A stretch of 64,000 bases of DNA from Haloferax denitrificans ATCC 35960 (GCF_000337795.1 NZ_AOLP01000011.1:1-64000); one strand, 5' to 3'. Numbered from the stretch's first letter, positions 1 to 8,230 are shown. The notes: generated by a model from the letters alone, not told the origin. Program-made: numbers and translations.

Positions 1-10
1 TTCATACAGA

Positions 11-42
11 GCCCGCTGGACTTCGGTCCAGTGGGCTTTTTT
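11..42 (+). terminator. Strong hairpin with T-tract
   Basis: An 11-bp stem (11-21 with 26-36, one G-T wobble) is closed by a TTCG tetraloop and followed directly by six T residues. This is the classic shape of a factor-independent terminator. It presumably ends a transcript that enters from the left edge of the window; the gene it serves is outside the window. TTCG-capped stems are very stable, so it could also be the 3' end of a small structured RNA. Confidence 0.6.
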
Positions 43-340
43 CATTTATAGCGAGCGGACGGTTCGCTCGTCCATCACACAGACAGCGACCGCACTCCGG
101 TCGCGTCTCTCTCGTCGTTCGAGAGTGGCAACACTCTCGCAGTGCGGGCCGCCTCCGATGCACCCCTAAGCTCGACCGTGAGGGCGTTTCGATGCGACCC
201 AGTCAGTCGTTCGGTGCGAAACTCGACGAAATCGACAGACGAAGGCCCGATTTCGAACGCGTTGATTGGGGTGAAATTCAGCGAAAACCGGGGTTACGAT
301 TCTCCCCTTTTACCGTATCAGGGTTAGAAGGAACGGTTGC
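43..340. other. Intergenic stretch before the repeat protein
   Basis: No gene is apparent here. Two further short inverted repeats occur: CGAGCG/CGCTCG around 53-70 and GCGACCG/CGGTCGC at 86-92 and 98-104. The segment just before 341 is less GC-rich, with a CCCCTTTTACCG stretch at about 304-315 at the right distance to act as TATA region for a leaderless transcript of the next gene. Confidence 0.4.
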
Positions 341-1885
341 ATGCGCGGCAGCAAACACCTCACCGTAGTCATGGTCGTTGCGATGCTCGCCGTCGCGATG
401 GTCCCCGGGACCGTCGGTGCCGCGAGCACCGATGCCCTCCATGTCGGCGTCACGCAGGACGCCGACACGGGCGACGCGACAGTGACCGTGACACGGAACG
501 AGACGGCCGTCGAGAACGCGACGGTCGTCGTCGAATCGAGCGATAACTACGCCGGGAACGGAACGTACGCGACGGACGCGGACGGCACCGTCGACCTCCC
601 CAATCCGCAGGAACGCGTGAACGCGACGTTCACCGTCTCCGAGGGGAACAACACGACTAGCACGTCCGTCGTCCTCGTCCCGCTCGACGAGTCCCTCGAC
701 GTGTCCGTCGAGGCCGACGACGCCAACGACACGGTCGTCGCCACCGTCACCCAGTACGGTGACGCCGTCGAAGGCGCGTCCGTCATGGTCAACGGGACCG
801 ACTACGCCGGCAACGGAACGTACGAGACGGACGCGGACGGCACCGTCGAGGTCGACGAGCCGACGACCACGACGGACCTGACGTTCGTCGCGATGGACGG
901 CGACCTCACGGCCGAGACGACGGTCGCAGTCGAGGCCGACGACCTCTCGGTCTCCGCCGAGGTTGACGACGCCAACGACACAGTCGTCGCCACCGTCACG
1001 CAGGACGGCGAACCCGTCGAGAACGCGTCGGTGCAGGTCAACGGGACCGACTACGCCGGCAACGGAACGTACGCGACGGACGAGAACGGCACTGTCGAAG
1101 TCGCGGAGCCGACGACCACGACGAACCTGACGTTCGTCGCGACCGCCGACGGCCTCACCGCCGAGACGACGGTCGCCGTCGAGGCTGACGACCTCAACGT
1201 CTCCGTCTCGCAGGACGGAAACGAGTCGGTCACCATCACCGTGACCGAGGACGGCGAACCCGTCGAGAACGCGTCGGTCGCGGTCGATGGGAACTACACG
1301 GACGCGGGCGAGTACGAGACGGACGCGAACGGTACCGTCGAACTCATCTCGCCATTGCAGACTGTCACGGTCGACGTGACCGCCGAATACGACGGCCTCA
1401 CCGCCGAGACGACCGTCACCCTGCAGGGTGAGGTCGCCGCGGACGACCCGTTCGGACAGCTCGTCAGCAGTTTCGTCGAGCGTCTCAAGGACACGGGCAG
1501 TGACGGCCCGCTCGGACAGGCCGTCTCCGACTTCGTGACCGAGAACAACCCGGGTAACGCGGACGACAAGCGTCCGGACCACGCCGGTCCGAAGCACAGC
1601 GACGACGCTGACGACGACGAGGACGCACCCGGGAACTCCGCCAACGCCAAGAACGGCAACGGTGGAGGTCCGCCGGAGCACGCGAACAACAACAAGGCGA
1701 GCGACGACGAGTCAGAGGACGACGAGGAGACCGAAACCGCGGACGATGCTGACGACGAGTCAGACGACGACTCCTCGGACGACGGCTCCGCAGACGAGTC
1801 AGACGATGATTCGGACGACTCCTCGGACGATTCGAGCGGGAACAACGGCAACGGCGGTGGCCCGCCGGACCACGCAAACAACTAA
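341..1885 (+). CDS. Secreted repeat protein with acidic low-complexity tail
   Basis: A 514-residue exported protein of unknown function. Residues 1-28 form a Sec-type signal peptide (R3/K5, hydrophobic 8-21, VGA-A cleavage region). About residues 45-370 are four repeats of roughly 80 residues, each with a 'GEPVENASV' type strand, an NGTYxTDxxGTVE turn and an LTAETTV strand. This looks like carboxypeptidase-regulatory or Ig-like beta sandwiches of a surface protein. Several NxT/NxS sequons suggest N-glycosylation. After a hydrophilic linker the C-terminus is a D/E/S-rich tail that holds two copies of a GNGGGPPxHANN motif, one mid-tail and one at the extreme C-terminus. No PGF-type sorting signal or final membrane helix is visible, so anchoring is unclear. 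The 5' half of the gene is itself a tandem DNA repeat with a period near 250 bp. No family name is recognised with confidence. Confidence 0.85.
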   Translation: MRGSKHLTVVMVVAMLAVAMVPGTVGAASTDALHVGVTQDADTGDATVTVTRNETAVENATVVVESSDNYAGNGTYATDADGTVDLPNPQERVNATFTVSEGNNTTSTSVVLVPLDESLDVSVEADDANDTVVATVTQYGDAVEGASVMVNGTDYAGNGTYETDADGTVEVDEPTTTTDLTFVAMDGDLTAETTVAVEADDLSVSAEVDDANDTVVATVTQDGEPVENASVQVNGTDYAGNGTYATDENGTVEVAEPTTTTNLTFVATADGLTAETTVAVEADDLNVSVSQDGNESVTITVTEDGEPVENASVAVDGNYTDAGEYETDANGTVELISPLQTVTVDVTAEYDGLTAETTVTLQGEVAADDPFGQLVSSFVERLKDTGSDGPLGQAVSDFVTENNPGNADDKRPDHAGPKHSDDADDDEDAPGNSANAKNGNGGGPPEHANNNKASDDESEDDEETETADDADDESDDDSSDDGSADESDDDSDDSSDDSSGNNGNGGGPPDHANN

Positions 1886-1903
1886 CTAATCGGACACGGG
1901 TTT

Positions 1904-2021
1904 CCCACGCATCGAGCGTGGGCTTGGGTTTCAGCCATCCGCGTCCGGGCGGGTACTGTGGGTCAGAGGCACCCCATCCCACTACGCCCCCGACCGTCGT
2001 TGTCAGAGGCTGACGGTCGGG
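1904..2021. repeat. Two hairpins between convergent genes, possible IS200/IS605-type remnant
   Basis: A 7-bp stem (CCCACGC 1904-1910, GCGTGGG 1916-1922) is followed 67 bp later by a 10-bp stem (CCCGACCGTC 1989-1998, GACGGTCGGG 2012-2021). The nonamer GTCAGAGGC occurs both between the stems and in the loop of the second. The block lies between two genes that converge, so the stems may simply be terminators. Hairpin ends of this kind are also typical of IS200/IS605-group elements in haloarchaea, but no transposase remains, so that reading is inference. Confidence 0.45.
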
Positions 2022-2025
2022 CTAC

Positions 2026-2436
2026 TCACTCGCCCGACGCGATTTTTTCTATCGAAACGTCACCGAGCGCGCCGACGAGCGCCGGGTCGACGTCGAACCG
2101 TCGAACCGCGAGCCGTGCGCCCGCGACCACGAGGTCGTCGTCGACGCGGGCGGGTGCGCCGCTGGGATACCACGCTGAATCGTCGGACGCGCGGACGCTC
2201 GACCGGAGCGACTCGCGGAGGCGACGGTGTGCGAACAGCGTCGAGACGAACGCCAGCGACGCCGCGAGCGTCACGCCGCCGTCGTCGAACGCGGCGTCGG
2301 TCGCTTCCGTTCTGGCCGTTTCGAGCGCGCCGGCGACGGCGAGCGATTGCCTCGCGTGGTCGTCGTCGGTGAGCGCGCGGCTGAGCGCGGCGTCCTGAAT
2401 CTCTCGAATCGCGGTCTCGGTCGTGGGTTCGGTCAT
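2026..2436 (-). CDS. Conserved haloarchaeal protein of unknown function
   Basis: A 136-residue acidic, mostly helical soluble protein without signal peptide or membrane helix. The N-terminal half is rich in A, L, D and E; the C-terminal half has a short beta-rich section around VDDDLVVAGARLAVRRFDVD. It starts 16 bp after the stop of the gene at 2453-2830 in the same direction, so the two are probably one operon. I do not recognise the family. The ATG at 2436 is the only good start, and codon usage matches the neighbours. Confidence 0.7.
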   Translation of the reverse strand: MTEPTTETAIREIQDAALSRALTDDDHARQSLAVAGALETARTEATDAAFDDGGVTLAASLAFVSTLFAHRRLRESLRSSVRASDDSAWYPSGAPARVDDDLVVAGARLAVRRFDVDPALVGALGDVSIEKIASGE

Positions 2437-2452
2437 CTGACGCTGAGTCGGG

Positions 2453-2830
2453 TCACGCCCCGTCGAGCGGCGGCACGCGAAGGGAGTGGTCGACGACGGT
2501 CTCGTCCGGTCGGAGCGTCACCGTCCCGAGGAACACCGTTTCGCCCTCGGCGGCGCGGGTTGCGACGGTCTGAAGCGTCTCCCGCTGGTCGAGTTGTTCC
2601 CACGTGACGCGTTCGACGAGGCGCTGGAACGCGTCGGGGTCGGTCCACCCCGAGTCGATGTCGGACGGGACGTTGACCACGAACCGGAGCTCGGTCTCGG
2701 TGACGTGGATGCCGACGCGGAACGTGTCCGCGTCGGTCGTGTCGTCCGGCGAGGACTCGGCGGCGGCCGCGTCGGCGTTCGCGTTCGACGCGGATGCGGT
2801 TTCCCTCGCCGTCTCGTCGCGGTCGGTCAT
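2453..2830 (-). CDS. Conserved haloarchaeal protein of unknown function
   Basis: A 125-residue protein: about 35 residues of D/S/A-rich disordered N-terminus, then a compact domain with beta strands (FRVGIHVTETELRFVVNVP, TVFLGTVTLRP) around a helical section. The frame stays open upstream to 3040, but that extension is arginine- and proline-rich, unlike haloarchaeal protein, so the ATG at 2830 is chosen. It is the first gene of a two-gene minus-strand unit with 2026-2436. No enzymatic motif is visible. Confidence 0.7.
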   Translation of the reverse strand: MTDRDETARETASASNANADAAAAESSPDDTTDADTFRVGIHVTETELRFVVNVPSDIDSGWTDPDAFQRLVERVTWEQLDQRETLQTVATRAAEGETVFLGTVTLRPDETVVDHSLRVPPLDGA

Positions 2831-3052
2831 GCCCGGCAGTCGGGGACGTGAAGACAAAGATGCACCGGACGTGAGCCGAAGGGACCGCGCCCGGCGCGGA
2901 ACGACCGTCGGCTCGCGGGTGCGACTCGGCTCTCCCCGCCGCGAACTCGCCGACGGAGTCGCGTCCCCGGCGCTCGAACCCGGGAGTCGAGCGCGGGGAA
3001 CCGGCCTCCTCGACACCGATGGCGTGTGAATTTCACGCATAGCGAGACGAAC

Positions 3053-3076
3053 CTCGAACGGTTATTAGCGTTCGAG
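3053..3076 (+). promoter_or_regulatory. Inverted repeat enclosing the TATA element of the ychF-type gene
   Basis: CTCGAACG (3053-3060) and CGTTCGAG (3069-3076) form a perfect 8-bp inverted repeat around GTTATTAG. The central A/T-rich octamer is 28-35 nt before the ATG at 3096, the normal TATA position for a leaderless mRNA. A factor bound to this palindrome would compete with TBP. A weaker repeat (GCGTG/CACGC) lies at 3022-3038. Confidence 0.55.
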
Positions 3077-3095
3077 ACACCAGTCCGACCAACGA

Positions 3096-4286
3096 ATGAG
3101 TTACAAGATCGGTCTCGTCGGAAAGCCATCCGTCGGGAAGTCGAGTTTCTTCAACGCGGCGACGATGAACGACGTGCCCGAGGGTGCGTACCCGTTTACG
3201 ACCATCGACCCCTCTATCGGCGAGGCGTACGTCCGCGTCGAGTGTGCGGCCCCGGAGTTCGACGAGTCGTGTACGCCCTCGGTCGGTTACTGCGACCACG
3301 GGATGCGGTTCGTCCCGGTCAAACTCGTCGACGTGGCGGGGCTCATCCCCGGCGCGCACGAGGGCAAGGGCCTCGGGAACCAGTTCCTCACCGACCTCAA
3401 CGAGGCGGACGTGCTCGTCCACGTCGTCGACTTCTCCGGTGAGACGGACATCGAAGGCGAGGCGACGGAGGGCCACGACCCCCGCGAGGACATCGACTTC
3501 CTCGAAAACGAACTGGACATGTGGTACCTCGGCGTCTTAGAGAAGGGTATCGACCGCTACCGCTCGGGCTACCACGGCGAGGACAAGGACATCGAAGTCG
3601 ACCTCGCGGAGCAGATGTCCGCGTTCAAGACGAACAAAGACGAAATCAAGCAGATAATCCTCTCGCTCGGGCTGGAGCTCGACCCCGACGAGTGGGACGA
3701 CGCGGACAAGGAGTCGCTCGCCCGCGAGATTCGAAAGCGCACGAAGCCCATCATCATCGCGGCGAACAAGATGGACAAGCCGGTCTCCCAGGAGAACTAC
3801 GAGGAAATCACGGCGGACCCCGACTACGAGCACCTGACGTTCGTTCCGACCTCGGCGCACGCCGAGAAGGCGCTGAAGAAGGCCGACGAGGGCGGCGTCG
3901 TCGACTACCGCCCCGGCGACGACGACTTCGACATCGTCGGCGACGTGAGCGACGAACAGGAGGCGGGGCTCGAACAGATTCGGGAGTTCGTCACCGAGTT
4001 CGGCGGCACGGGCGTCCAGCAGTCGCTCGAAAACGCGCTGTTCGACGTGATGGGTGCCATCGCTATCTTCCCCGGGAGCGCGAACGGCAAGAGCGACTCG
4101 CAGGGCGTCTTCCGCGACTGCTTTATCCTCCCCGAGGGCTCGACGACCGAGGACTTCGCGTACCACCTGCATTCTGACATCGGCGACGGTCTCCTCCACG
4201 GCATCGACTGCCACTCGAAGCGTCAAATCGGGTCGGACCACGAACTCGCACACCGCGACGTGGTCGAAATCGTCTCGACGAACTGA
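3096..4286 (+). CDS. YchF/Obg-family translation-associated GTPase
   Basis: A 396-residue archaeal member of the YchF/OLA1 branch of the Obg GTPases, cytosolic and ribosome-associated. It shows a G1 P-loop GKPSVGKS (9-16), a G3 DVAG (79-82) and a G4-like NKMD (224-227), with an all-helical insertion at about 130-210. The C-terminal TGS-like domain (about 315-393) ends in HRDVVEIVSTN. The family binds ATP or GTP and contacts ribosomes; the precise role in archaea is not settled. It is transcribed alone, diverging from the two-gene unit to its left, and its TATA element sits inside a palindrome. Length and domain order are normal. Confidence 0.93.
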   Translation: MSYKIGLVGKPSVGKSSFFNAATMNDVPEGAYPFTTIDPSIGEAYVRVECAAPEFDESCTPSVGYCDHGMRFVPVKLVDVAGLIPGAHEGKGLGNQFLTDLNEADVLVHVVDFSGETDIEGEATEGHDPREDIDFLENELDMWYLGVLEKGIDRYRSGYHGEDKDIEVDLAEQMSAFKTNKDEIKQIILSLGLELDPDEWDDADKESLAREIRKRTKPIIIAANKMDKPVSQENYEEITADPDYEHLTFVPTSAHAEKALKKADEGGVVDYRPGDDDFDIVGDVSDEQEAGLEQIREFVTEFGGTGVQQSLENALFDVMGAIAIFPGSANGKSDSQGVFRDCFILPEGSTTEDFAYHLHSDIGDGLLHGIDCHSKRQIGSDHELAHRDVVEIVSTN

Positions 4287-4312
4287 CTCTCTCGGACGCC
4301 AACCGCAACACC

Positions 4313-4319
4313 GTTATAT
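4313..4319 (+). promoter_or_regulatory. TATA element of the 4341 gene
   Basis: GTTATAT lies about 25 nt before the ATG at 4341, which fits a leaderless transcript separate from the upstream GTPase gene. Confidence 0.5.
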
Positions 4320-4340
4320 CCGTGGCTGTAGGACCCGGGT

Positions 4341-4739
4341 ATGGGTGAGGCCGAAACGACGGCCGCGGCACTCGACGTCGAGATTGGGGGTCTCGGCGGC
4401 GAGGTGACGCTGGCCGACTTGTTCCCGTCGCCGTGGGTCGAGTCACATTGTCAGGCGGCATCGATCAGTGAATTCCTCGAAGAAAGCGGGTTCGCGGTCG
4501 CAGATCAGGATTCCTTCGAGTCGATACCGACCCACGAGTGGGACCGGTACGTCGAGTCGAACACCGAGTTCGACGACTGGCAGGAGATGCTCTCGGCCGG
4601 CGTCGAGCGGTACGTGCTCGAACAGGCGGGGACCGGCGACCCGACCGACGAGGTTGAGGCGCTCGACGAGGTCGAGACGGCCGACGGAGGCGACTCGGCG
4701 GACGCCGAGACCGAAGACTCGCTCGAAGCCGGCGTCTGA
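4341..4739 (+). CDS. Small acidic protein of unknown function
   Basis: A 132-residue soluble protein. Residues 1-95 look folded: LADLFPSPWVESHC, then SISEFLEESGFAV and HEWDRYVESNTEFDDWQEML, reminiscent of a small helical haloarchaeal domain. The last 35 residues are a D/E/T-rich disordered tail. It is a single gene with its own TATA element and converges on the acetyltransferase gene. I do not recognise a named family. Confidence 0.75.
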   Translation: MGEAETTAAALDVEIGGLGGEVTLADLFPSPWVESHCQAASISEFLEESGFAVADQDSFESIPTHEWDRYVESNTEFDDWQEMLSAGVERYVLEQAGTGDPTDEVEALDEVETADGGDSADAETEDSLEAGV

Positions 4740-4798
4740 ACGCGCGGGCTGACGGGAAGAAGGGCTCCCGGTTCGGGGGAACCGGGAACCGGGAACCG

Positions 4799-5398
4799 TT
4801 ATGCGCTGTTTTCGACGAGCGTCGCACCGCGGGCGAGCGCGTCGTCCCACCAGTCACGTTCGCGAGCGTCGGCGACGGACAGCGGCGCGTCGGGTTCGTC
4901 GGGCCGGTCGCCGAGGTCGAGACTCCACCACTCCACGTCGTGCCACGCGTCGCCTTTGTAGCCGACGCGCTCGAAGCGGCCGACGCGCTCGAAGCCGAAC
5001 GACTCGTGGAAGGCGATGCTCGCGGGGTTCGGCGTCGTGATGACGGCGACCGCGGAGACGTAGCCCTGCCGTTCGAGCAGGTCCAAAAGCGCCGTGTAGA
5101 GACCGCGAGCGACGCCGCGGCGCTGGAACTCCGGACGGACGTAAATCGATGTCTCGACGGTCCACTGGTAGGCGACGCGCTCTCGAATCGCGCCGGCGTA
5201 GGCGTAGCCGGCAATTTCGCCGTCGAGTTCGCAGACGAGCCACGGGTAGTCGGTCTTCGCTTCCAGTTTCGCTTCGAGGTCCGCGACGCTCGGCGGGTCG
5301 TAGGCGAACGAAATCGCGGTGTCTTCGACGAACGGCGCGTAAATCTCCCGAATCGCCGGGAGGTCGGACGTCGTCGCCGCACGGAGTCGGACAGTCAT
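4799..5398 (-). CDS. GNAT N-acetyltransferase, phosphinothricin-acetyltransferase-like
   Basis: A 199-residue GNAT enzyme of the PAT/YncA group, which acetylates amino groups of small molecules such as amino-acid analogues. The N-terminus (DLPAIREIYAPFVEDTAISF) and the acetyl-CoA loop QRRGVA (92-97) are typical, followed by the ITTPNPASIAFHESFGFERVG strand-helix of motif B. About 30 extra residues follow the domain. The physiological substrate cannot be told from sequence. It lies about 105 bp downstream of the deaminase gene in the same direction and may share its transcript. Confidence 0.85.
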   Translation of the reverse strand: MTVRLRAATTSDLPAIREIYAPFVEDTAISFAYDPPSVADLEAKLEAKTDYPWLVCELDGEIAGYAYAGAIRERVAYQWTVETSIYVRPEFQRRGVARGLYTALLDLLERQGYVSAVAVITTPNPASIAFHESFGFERVGRFERVGYKGDAWHDVEWWSLDLGDRPDEPDAPLSVADARERDWWDDALARGATLVENSA

Positions 5399-5503
5399 GA
5401 CTCAGGTGGGGTCGCGCGGAGAGAAAGAGGCGACGGTGGCGGCGGGCCTCGCGGACACGGTCGGCCGGTCTTGCGTGCGAGGCGGTCTCCTGAGCGGGGG
5501 CGC

Positions 5504-6817
5504 TCAGTCGCTCGTCGGTGCCGAGTCGAGGCCCGCGGCAACCGCTCGCGCCCGTTCTCGGACGTCGTCGGCGTCCGCGCGGACGTGTTCGCCCCCGTCG
5601 TAGAGCACGTCGCCGTCGACCATGGTGAACACCACGTCGTCGCCGTGGGCCGAAAACACGAGGTGCGACAGCACGTCGTGGAGCGGCGTCGCTCGCGTGC
5701 CGTCGGTGTCGATGCCGACGATGTCGGCGTTCCATCCCTCGCGGAGTTCACCGACGCGGTCGAAGCCGGCGGCTTTCGCGCCGTTGCGGGTCGCCATCTC
5801 GAAGACCGTCGCGGCGGGCGTGCTCGTCGGGTCGAGCGCGTCGACCTTCTGGAGGAGGCTGGCCTGTCGCATCTCGGTGAAGGGGTCGAGCGTGTTGTTG
5901 CACGGCGGGCCGTCGTTGCCGAGCGCGACGTTGATGCCCCGGTCGAGGTAGTCCGGAATCGGCGCGATGCCCGACGCGAGCTTCATGTTCGACGACGGGC
6001 AGTAGGTGACGTGCGTGCCGGTGTCGGCGAGCACCTCGCGCTCGGAGTCGTCGGTGTGGACGCAGTGGGCCAGCACCACGTCGTCGCCGGTGATGCCGAC
6101 TTCGTCGAGCCAGTGGATGTTGCGCATGCCCGTCTCCGCCTCGACGGTGGCGATTTCGTTTCGGTTCTCGCTGGCGTGGGTGTGGATGCGGACGCCGTCG
6201 TAGCGGTCCGCGAGCGCGCGGACGCCCCGCAGACACGCCTCCGAGCAGGTGACGGCAAATCGCGGCGTGACGGCGTACTGGATGCGGCCGTCGAAGCCGC
6301 CGTGATAGCGCTCGATGAGGCGCTCGGACTCGGCGAGGCCCGCGTCGGTGTCTTCCTGTAATCCCTCGGGGGCGTTCGTGTCCATGAGCACCTTGCCGAT
6401 GCGTCCCCGGATGCCCATCTCGCCCGCGGCCTCGAACGCCTGCTCGGCGTGGTTGACCGACAGGTGGTCGACGACCGTCGTCGTGCCGGACTCGATGCAT
6501 TCGAGGTAGCCGAGCTCGGCGGCGACGCGCATCCCTTCGGCGTCGAGACCGGCCTCCATCGGGAGCACGTGGTCGAAGAGCCAGTCCAGCAGTTCGGTGT
6601 CGTCGGCGATGCCCCTTCCGAGCGACTGCACCGAGTGGACGTGTCCGCCGACGAGTCCGGGCGCGACGATGCCGAACTCGCGGCGTTCGTGGTCGGGGTA
6701 CGCCTCGACGACCGACTCGCGCTCCCCGACCGCGACGATGCGGTCGCCGTCGACGACGACGGCGCCCTCTTCGATGATGGTGGACGCGTCGATGACCACC
6801 GTTCCCGCGAGTAACAT
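5504..6817 (-). CDS. Amidohydrolase, adenosine/S-adenosylhomocysteine deaminase type
   Basis: A 437-residue metal-dependent amidohydrolase of the ATZ/TRZ group that includes 5'-deoxyadenosine deaminase (DadD) and MTA/SAH deaminase. The zinc or iron ligands are visible: HVH at 59-61, H214 within HTH (212-214), H251 in HCVH, and D302 in LGND. The N-terminal beta domain (residues 1-50) and the barrel are complete. Likely role: deamination of 5'-deoxyadenosine, MTA or SAH in purine and methionine salvage. The ATG at 6817 is chosen because the upstream extension to 6958 lacks homology-like character and lies in the promoter region. Substrate assignment is by family only. Confidence 0.85.
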   Translation of the reverse strand: MLLAGTVVIDASTIIEEGAVVVDGDRIVAVGERESVVEAYPDHERREFGIVAPGLVGGHVHSVQSLGRGIADDTELLDWLFDHVLPMEAGLDAEGMRVAAELGYLECIESGTTTVVDHLSVNHAEQAFEAAGEMGIRGRIGKVLMDTNAPEGLQEDTDAGLAESERLIERYHGGFDGRIQYAVTPRFAVTCSEACLRGVRALADRYDGVRIHTHASENRNEIATVEAETGMRNIHWLDEVGITGDDVVLAHCVHTDDSEREVLADTGTHVTYCPSSNMKLASGIAPIPDYLDRGINVALGNDGPPCNNTLDPFTEMRQASLLQKVDALDPTSTPAATVFEMATRNGAKAAGFDRVGELREGWNADIVGIDTDGTRATPLHDVLSHLVFSAHGDDVVFTMVDGDVLYDGGEHVRADADDVRERARAVAAGLDSAPTSD

Positions 6818-7030
6818 TCCCGTGCGGGTAGACGACCGGGCGTAAAATAGGTGGTGACCCGGCCGCCGTCCGAGGTTGGTTGGAGTGAACGGGTGCGGTC
6901 GGTGGTGGGAGGGGATGGTCGGAACCGGTCCCCGCGAGCGAGCGCCTCCGAGCCACACATACGTTTCCGAATCGACGGGTGGAACCCGCGTCTGCCGTGT
7001 CGCACCGGTCTGCTCGCCCGTGTTTCGCTC

Positions 7031-7154
7031 CGTGCTAAACTGGCCTCACTATTTCGTTAGCACCTGCTAACTCTGGTCGCGAAGCGGTGACGAAAACGAA
7101 CGTGACCCGGAAAGGGACTGAGAACACGGTCGATGTCGGATTAGTACATGCTAA
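7031..7154. promoter_or_regulatory. Operator cluster with TTAGCA-NN-TGCTAA palindromes
   Basis: Within the 364-bp gap (6818-7181) between divergent genes, GTTAGCACCTGCTAAC (7056-7071) is a perfect 7-bp inverted repeat with a 2-bp spacer. A near-copy, TTAGTACATGCTAA, lies at 7141-7154, 28-41 nt before the next start codon and so at its TATA/BRE position. A TGCTAA half-site is at 7033-7038. The rest of the gap shows no gene. The likely ligand is the HTH-10 protein encoded immediately downstream, which would make it self-regulated; this is inference. Confidence 0.6.
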
Positions 7155-7181
7155 GTCACTCCGCGACAGAACGAAGACCCA

Positions 7182-7901
7182 ATGCGCGAGTTCGAATTCG
7201 TCGTTCGCTTTTCGGAGGGGACCGACGAGCTGATGGACCTGTTTTACGAGTACCCGAGTCTGCGCTCCCGTTCGTCGGTCTGTTCGTCCACGGAGGACGT
7301 GATGTGGCGGGTCGACCACGTCGTCGGCACGCCGGAGGGGCTGTCGGCGTTCGAGGAGGTGTTCACCGACGAGACGCGGTGCAACGAATGCCTCGACGCC
7401 CCTGACTGTCACACCCACCGCGACTACCACGTCCTCGACCGCTCGGACCACTCGATGACCGTCTACACCTACCGCGAGGAGGTGAGCAACTGCCACTCGA
7501 TTCCCCGGTACGTCCTCGAACACGTCGGACCGGGTGTCATCTTCGAGTCGTCCCGCCGCGCGGGCGAGTACCGCTGGCGCATCCTCTACCCCGGCGACCA
7601 CCCGCTCGGCGAACTGTACGAGACCATCGAGGCGCAACTCAGAGACGGTCTGCAACTGGACGTCGAACATCTCACGAACGCCGGCAACTGGGACGCCGAG
7701 GCGCGCATCGCGGCCGACCTCTCGTCGGCCCACTGGGAGGCGCTCGAAACAGCCGTCGAACACGGCTACTACGAGCGCCCGCGGAAGGTGACAGTCGAGG
7801 ACCTCAGCGACGTGCTCGACGTACCGCGTTCGACTGTTCAGTACCGGTTGCGAACCGCCGAGGACATCGTGATGTCGCAACTCGGCGACCCCGAGGCGTA
7901 G
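7182..7901 (+). CDS. HTH-10 (bacterio-opsin-activator-like) transcription regulator
   Basis: A 239-residue haloarchaeal regulator. The C-terminal HTH-10 domain (about 180-232) reads LSSAHWEALETAVEHGYYE, then VTVEDLSDVLDVPRSTVQYRL, a canonical helix-turn-helix of the Bat-type family. The N-terminal part (1-175) is an alpha/beta sensory domain with four cysteines in two spaced pairs (RCNECLDAPDCHTH region and SNCHS), which could bind metal or sense redox. It diverges from the deaminase gene and is preceded by operator palindromes, so autoregulation and control of the deaminase are plausible. Confidence 0.88.
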   Translation: MREFEFVVRFSEGTDELMDLFYEYPSLRSRSSVCSSTEDVMWRVDHVVGTPEGLSAFEEVFTDETRCNECLDAPDCHTHRDYHVLDRSDHSMTVYTYREEVSNCHSIPRYVLEHVGPGVIFESSRRAGEYRWRILYPGDHPLGELYETIEAQLRDGLQLDVEHLTNAGNWDAEARIAADLSSAHWEALETAVEHGYYERPRKVTVEDLSDVLDVPRSTVQYRLRTAEDIVMSQLGDPEA

Positions 7902-7914
7902 ACGGCGAAGAGAA

Positions 7915-8092
7915 CGCTCGCTGTCGCTCGCGGTTCGGGGATTGAGAGAAGTGCTCCGTCAGGGATTCGAACTCACTCGCAACGCGTTGCGTTGCTCGCT
8001 GCTCGAACCCTTCTGTTGCATTTCGGACCCGAACACGCTCGCTGTCGCTCGCGGTTCGGTGTTGAGAGAAGTGCTCCGTCAGGGATTCGAAC
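7915..8092. repeat. Direct repeat covering the 3' end of tRNA-Glu
   Basis: A 57-58 bp sequence is present twice, at 7915-7972 and 8036-8092. It starts CGCTCGCTGTCGCTCGCGG and ends GGATTCGAAC. The right copy includes the last 21 nt of tRNA-Glu, so the left copy is a detached tRNA 3' end. The 63 bp between the copies hold short A/T and GTTGC runs and no gene. Duplicated tRNA 3' ends are the usual trace of site-specific integration at a tRNA. Confidence 0.75.
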
Positions 8093-8146
8093 CCTGGTCA
8101 TCACCGTGAGAGGGTGATATGATTGGCCGGACTACACCAACAGAGC
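8072..8146 (-). tRNA. tRNA-Glu (anticodon CUC)
   Basis: On the minus strand the 75-nt sequence folds as a cloverleaf. The acceptor stem is GCTCTGT/ACGGAGC with discriminator A. The anticodon stem is TCACC/GGTGA around loop CTCTCAC, giving anticodon CTC. The T arm is CAGGG-TTCGAAT-CCCTG. CCA is not encoded. It reads GAG codons, very heavily used in this acidic proteome. No intron is seen. A TTTTACAAT element about 35-45 nt upstream could be its TATA box. Confidence 0.96.
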
Positions 8147-8230
8147 ACGTTGGTACATCCTTTCGTATTGCTCGTGATTGTAAAAGGTTGTCGCTTCAAA
8201 TCGGGTGTGATACCGACTGCCGTGTTGCGA

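Noticed and set aside
7182-7880. A minus-strand 281-codon gene over the HTH-10 gene
   Set aside because: The plus frame has an HTH-10 domain and acidic composition; the minus frame shows neither motif nor promoter.
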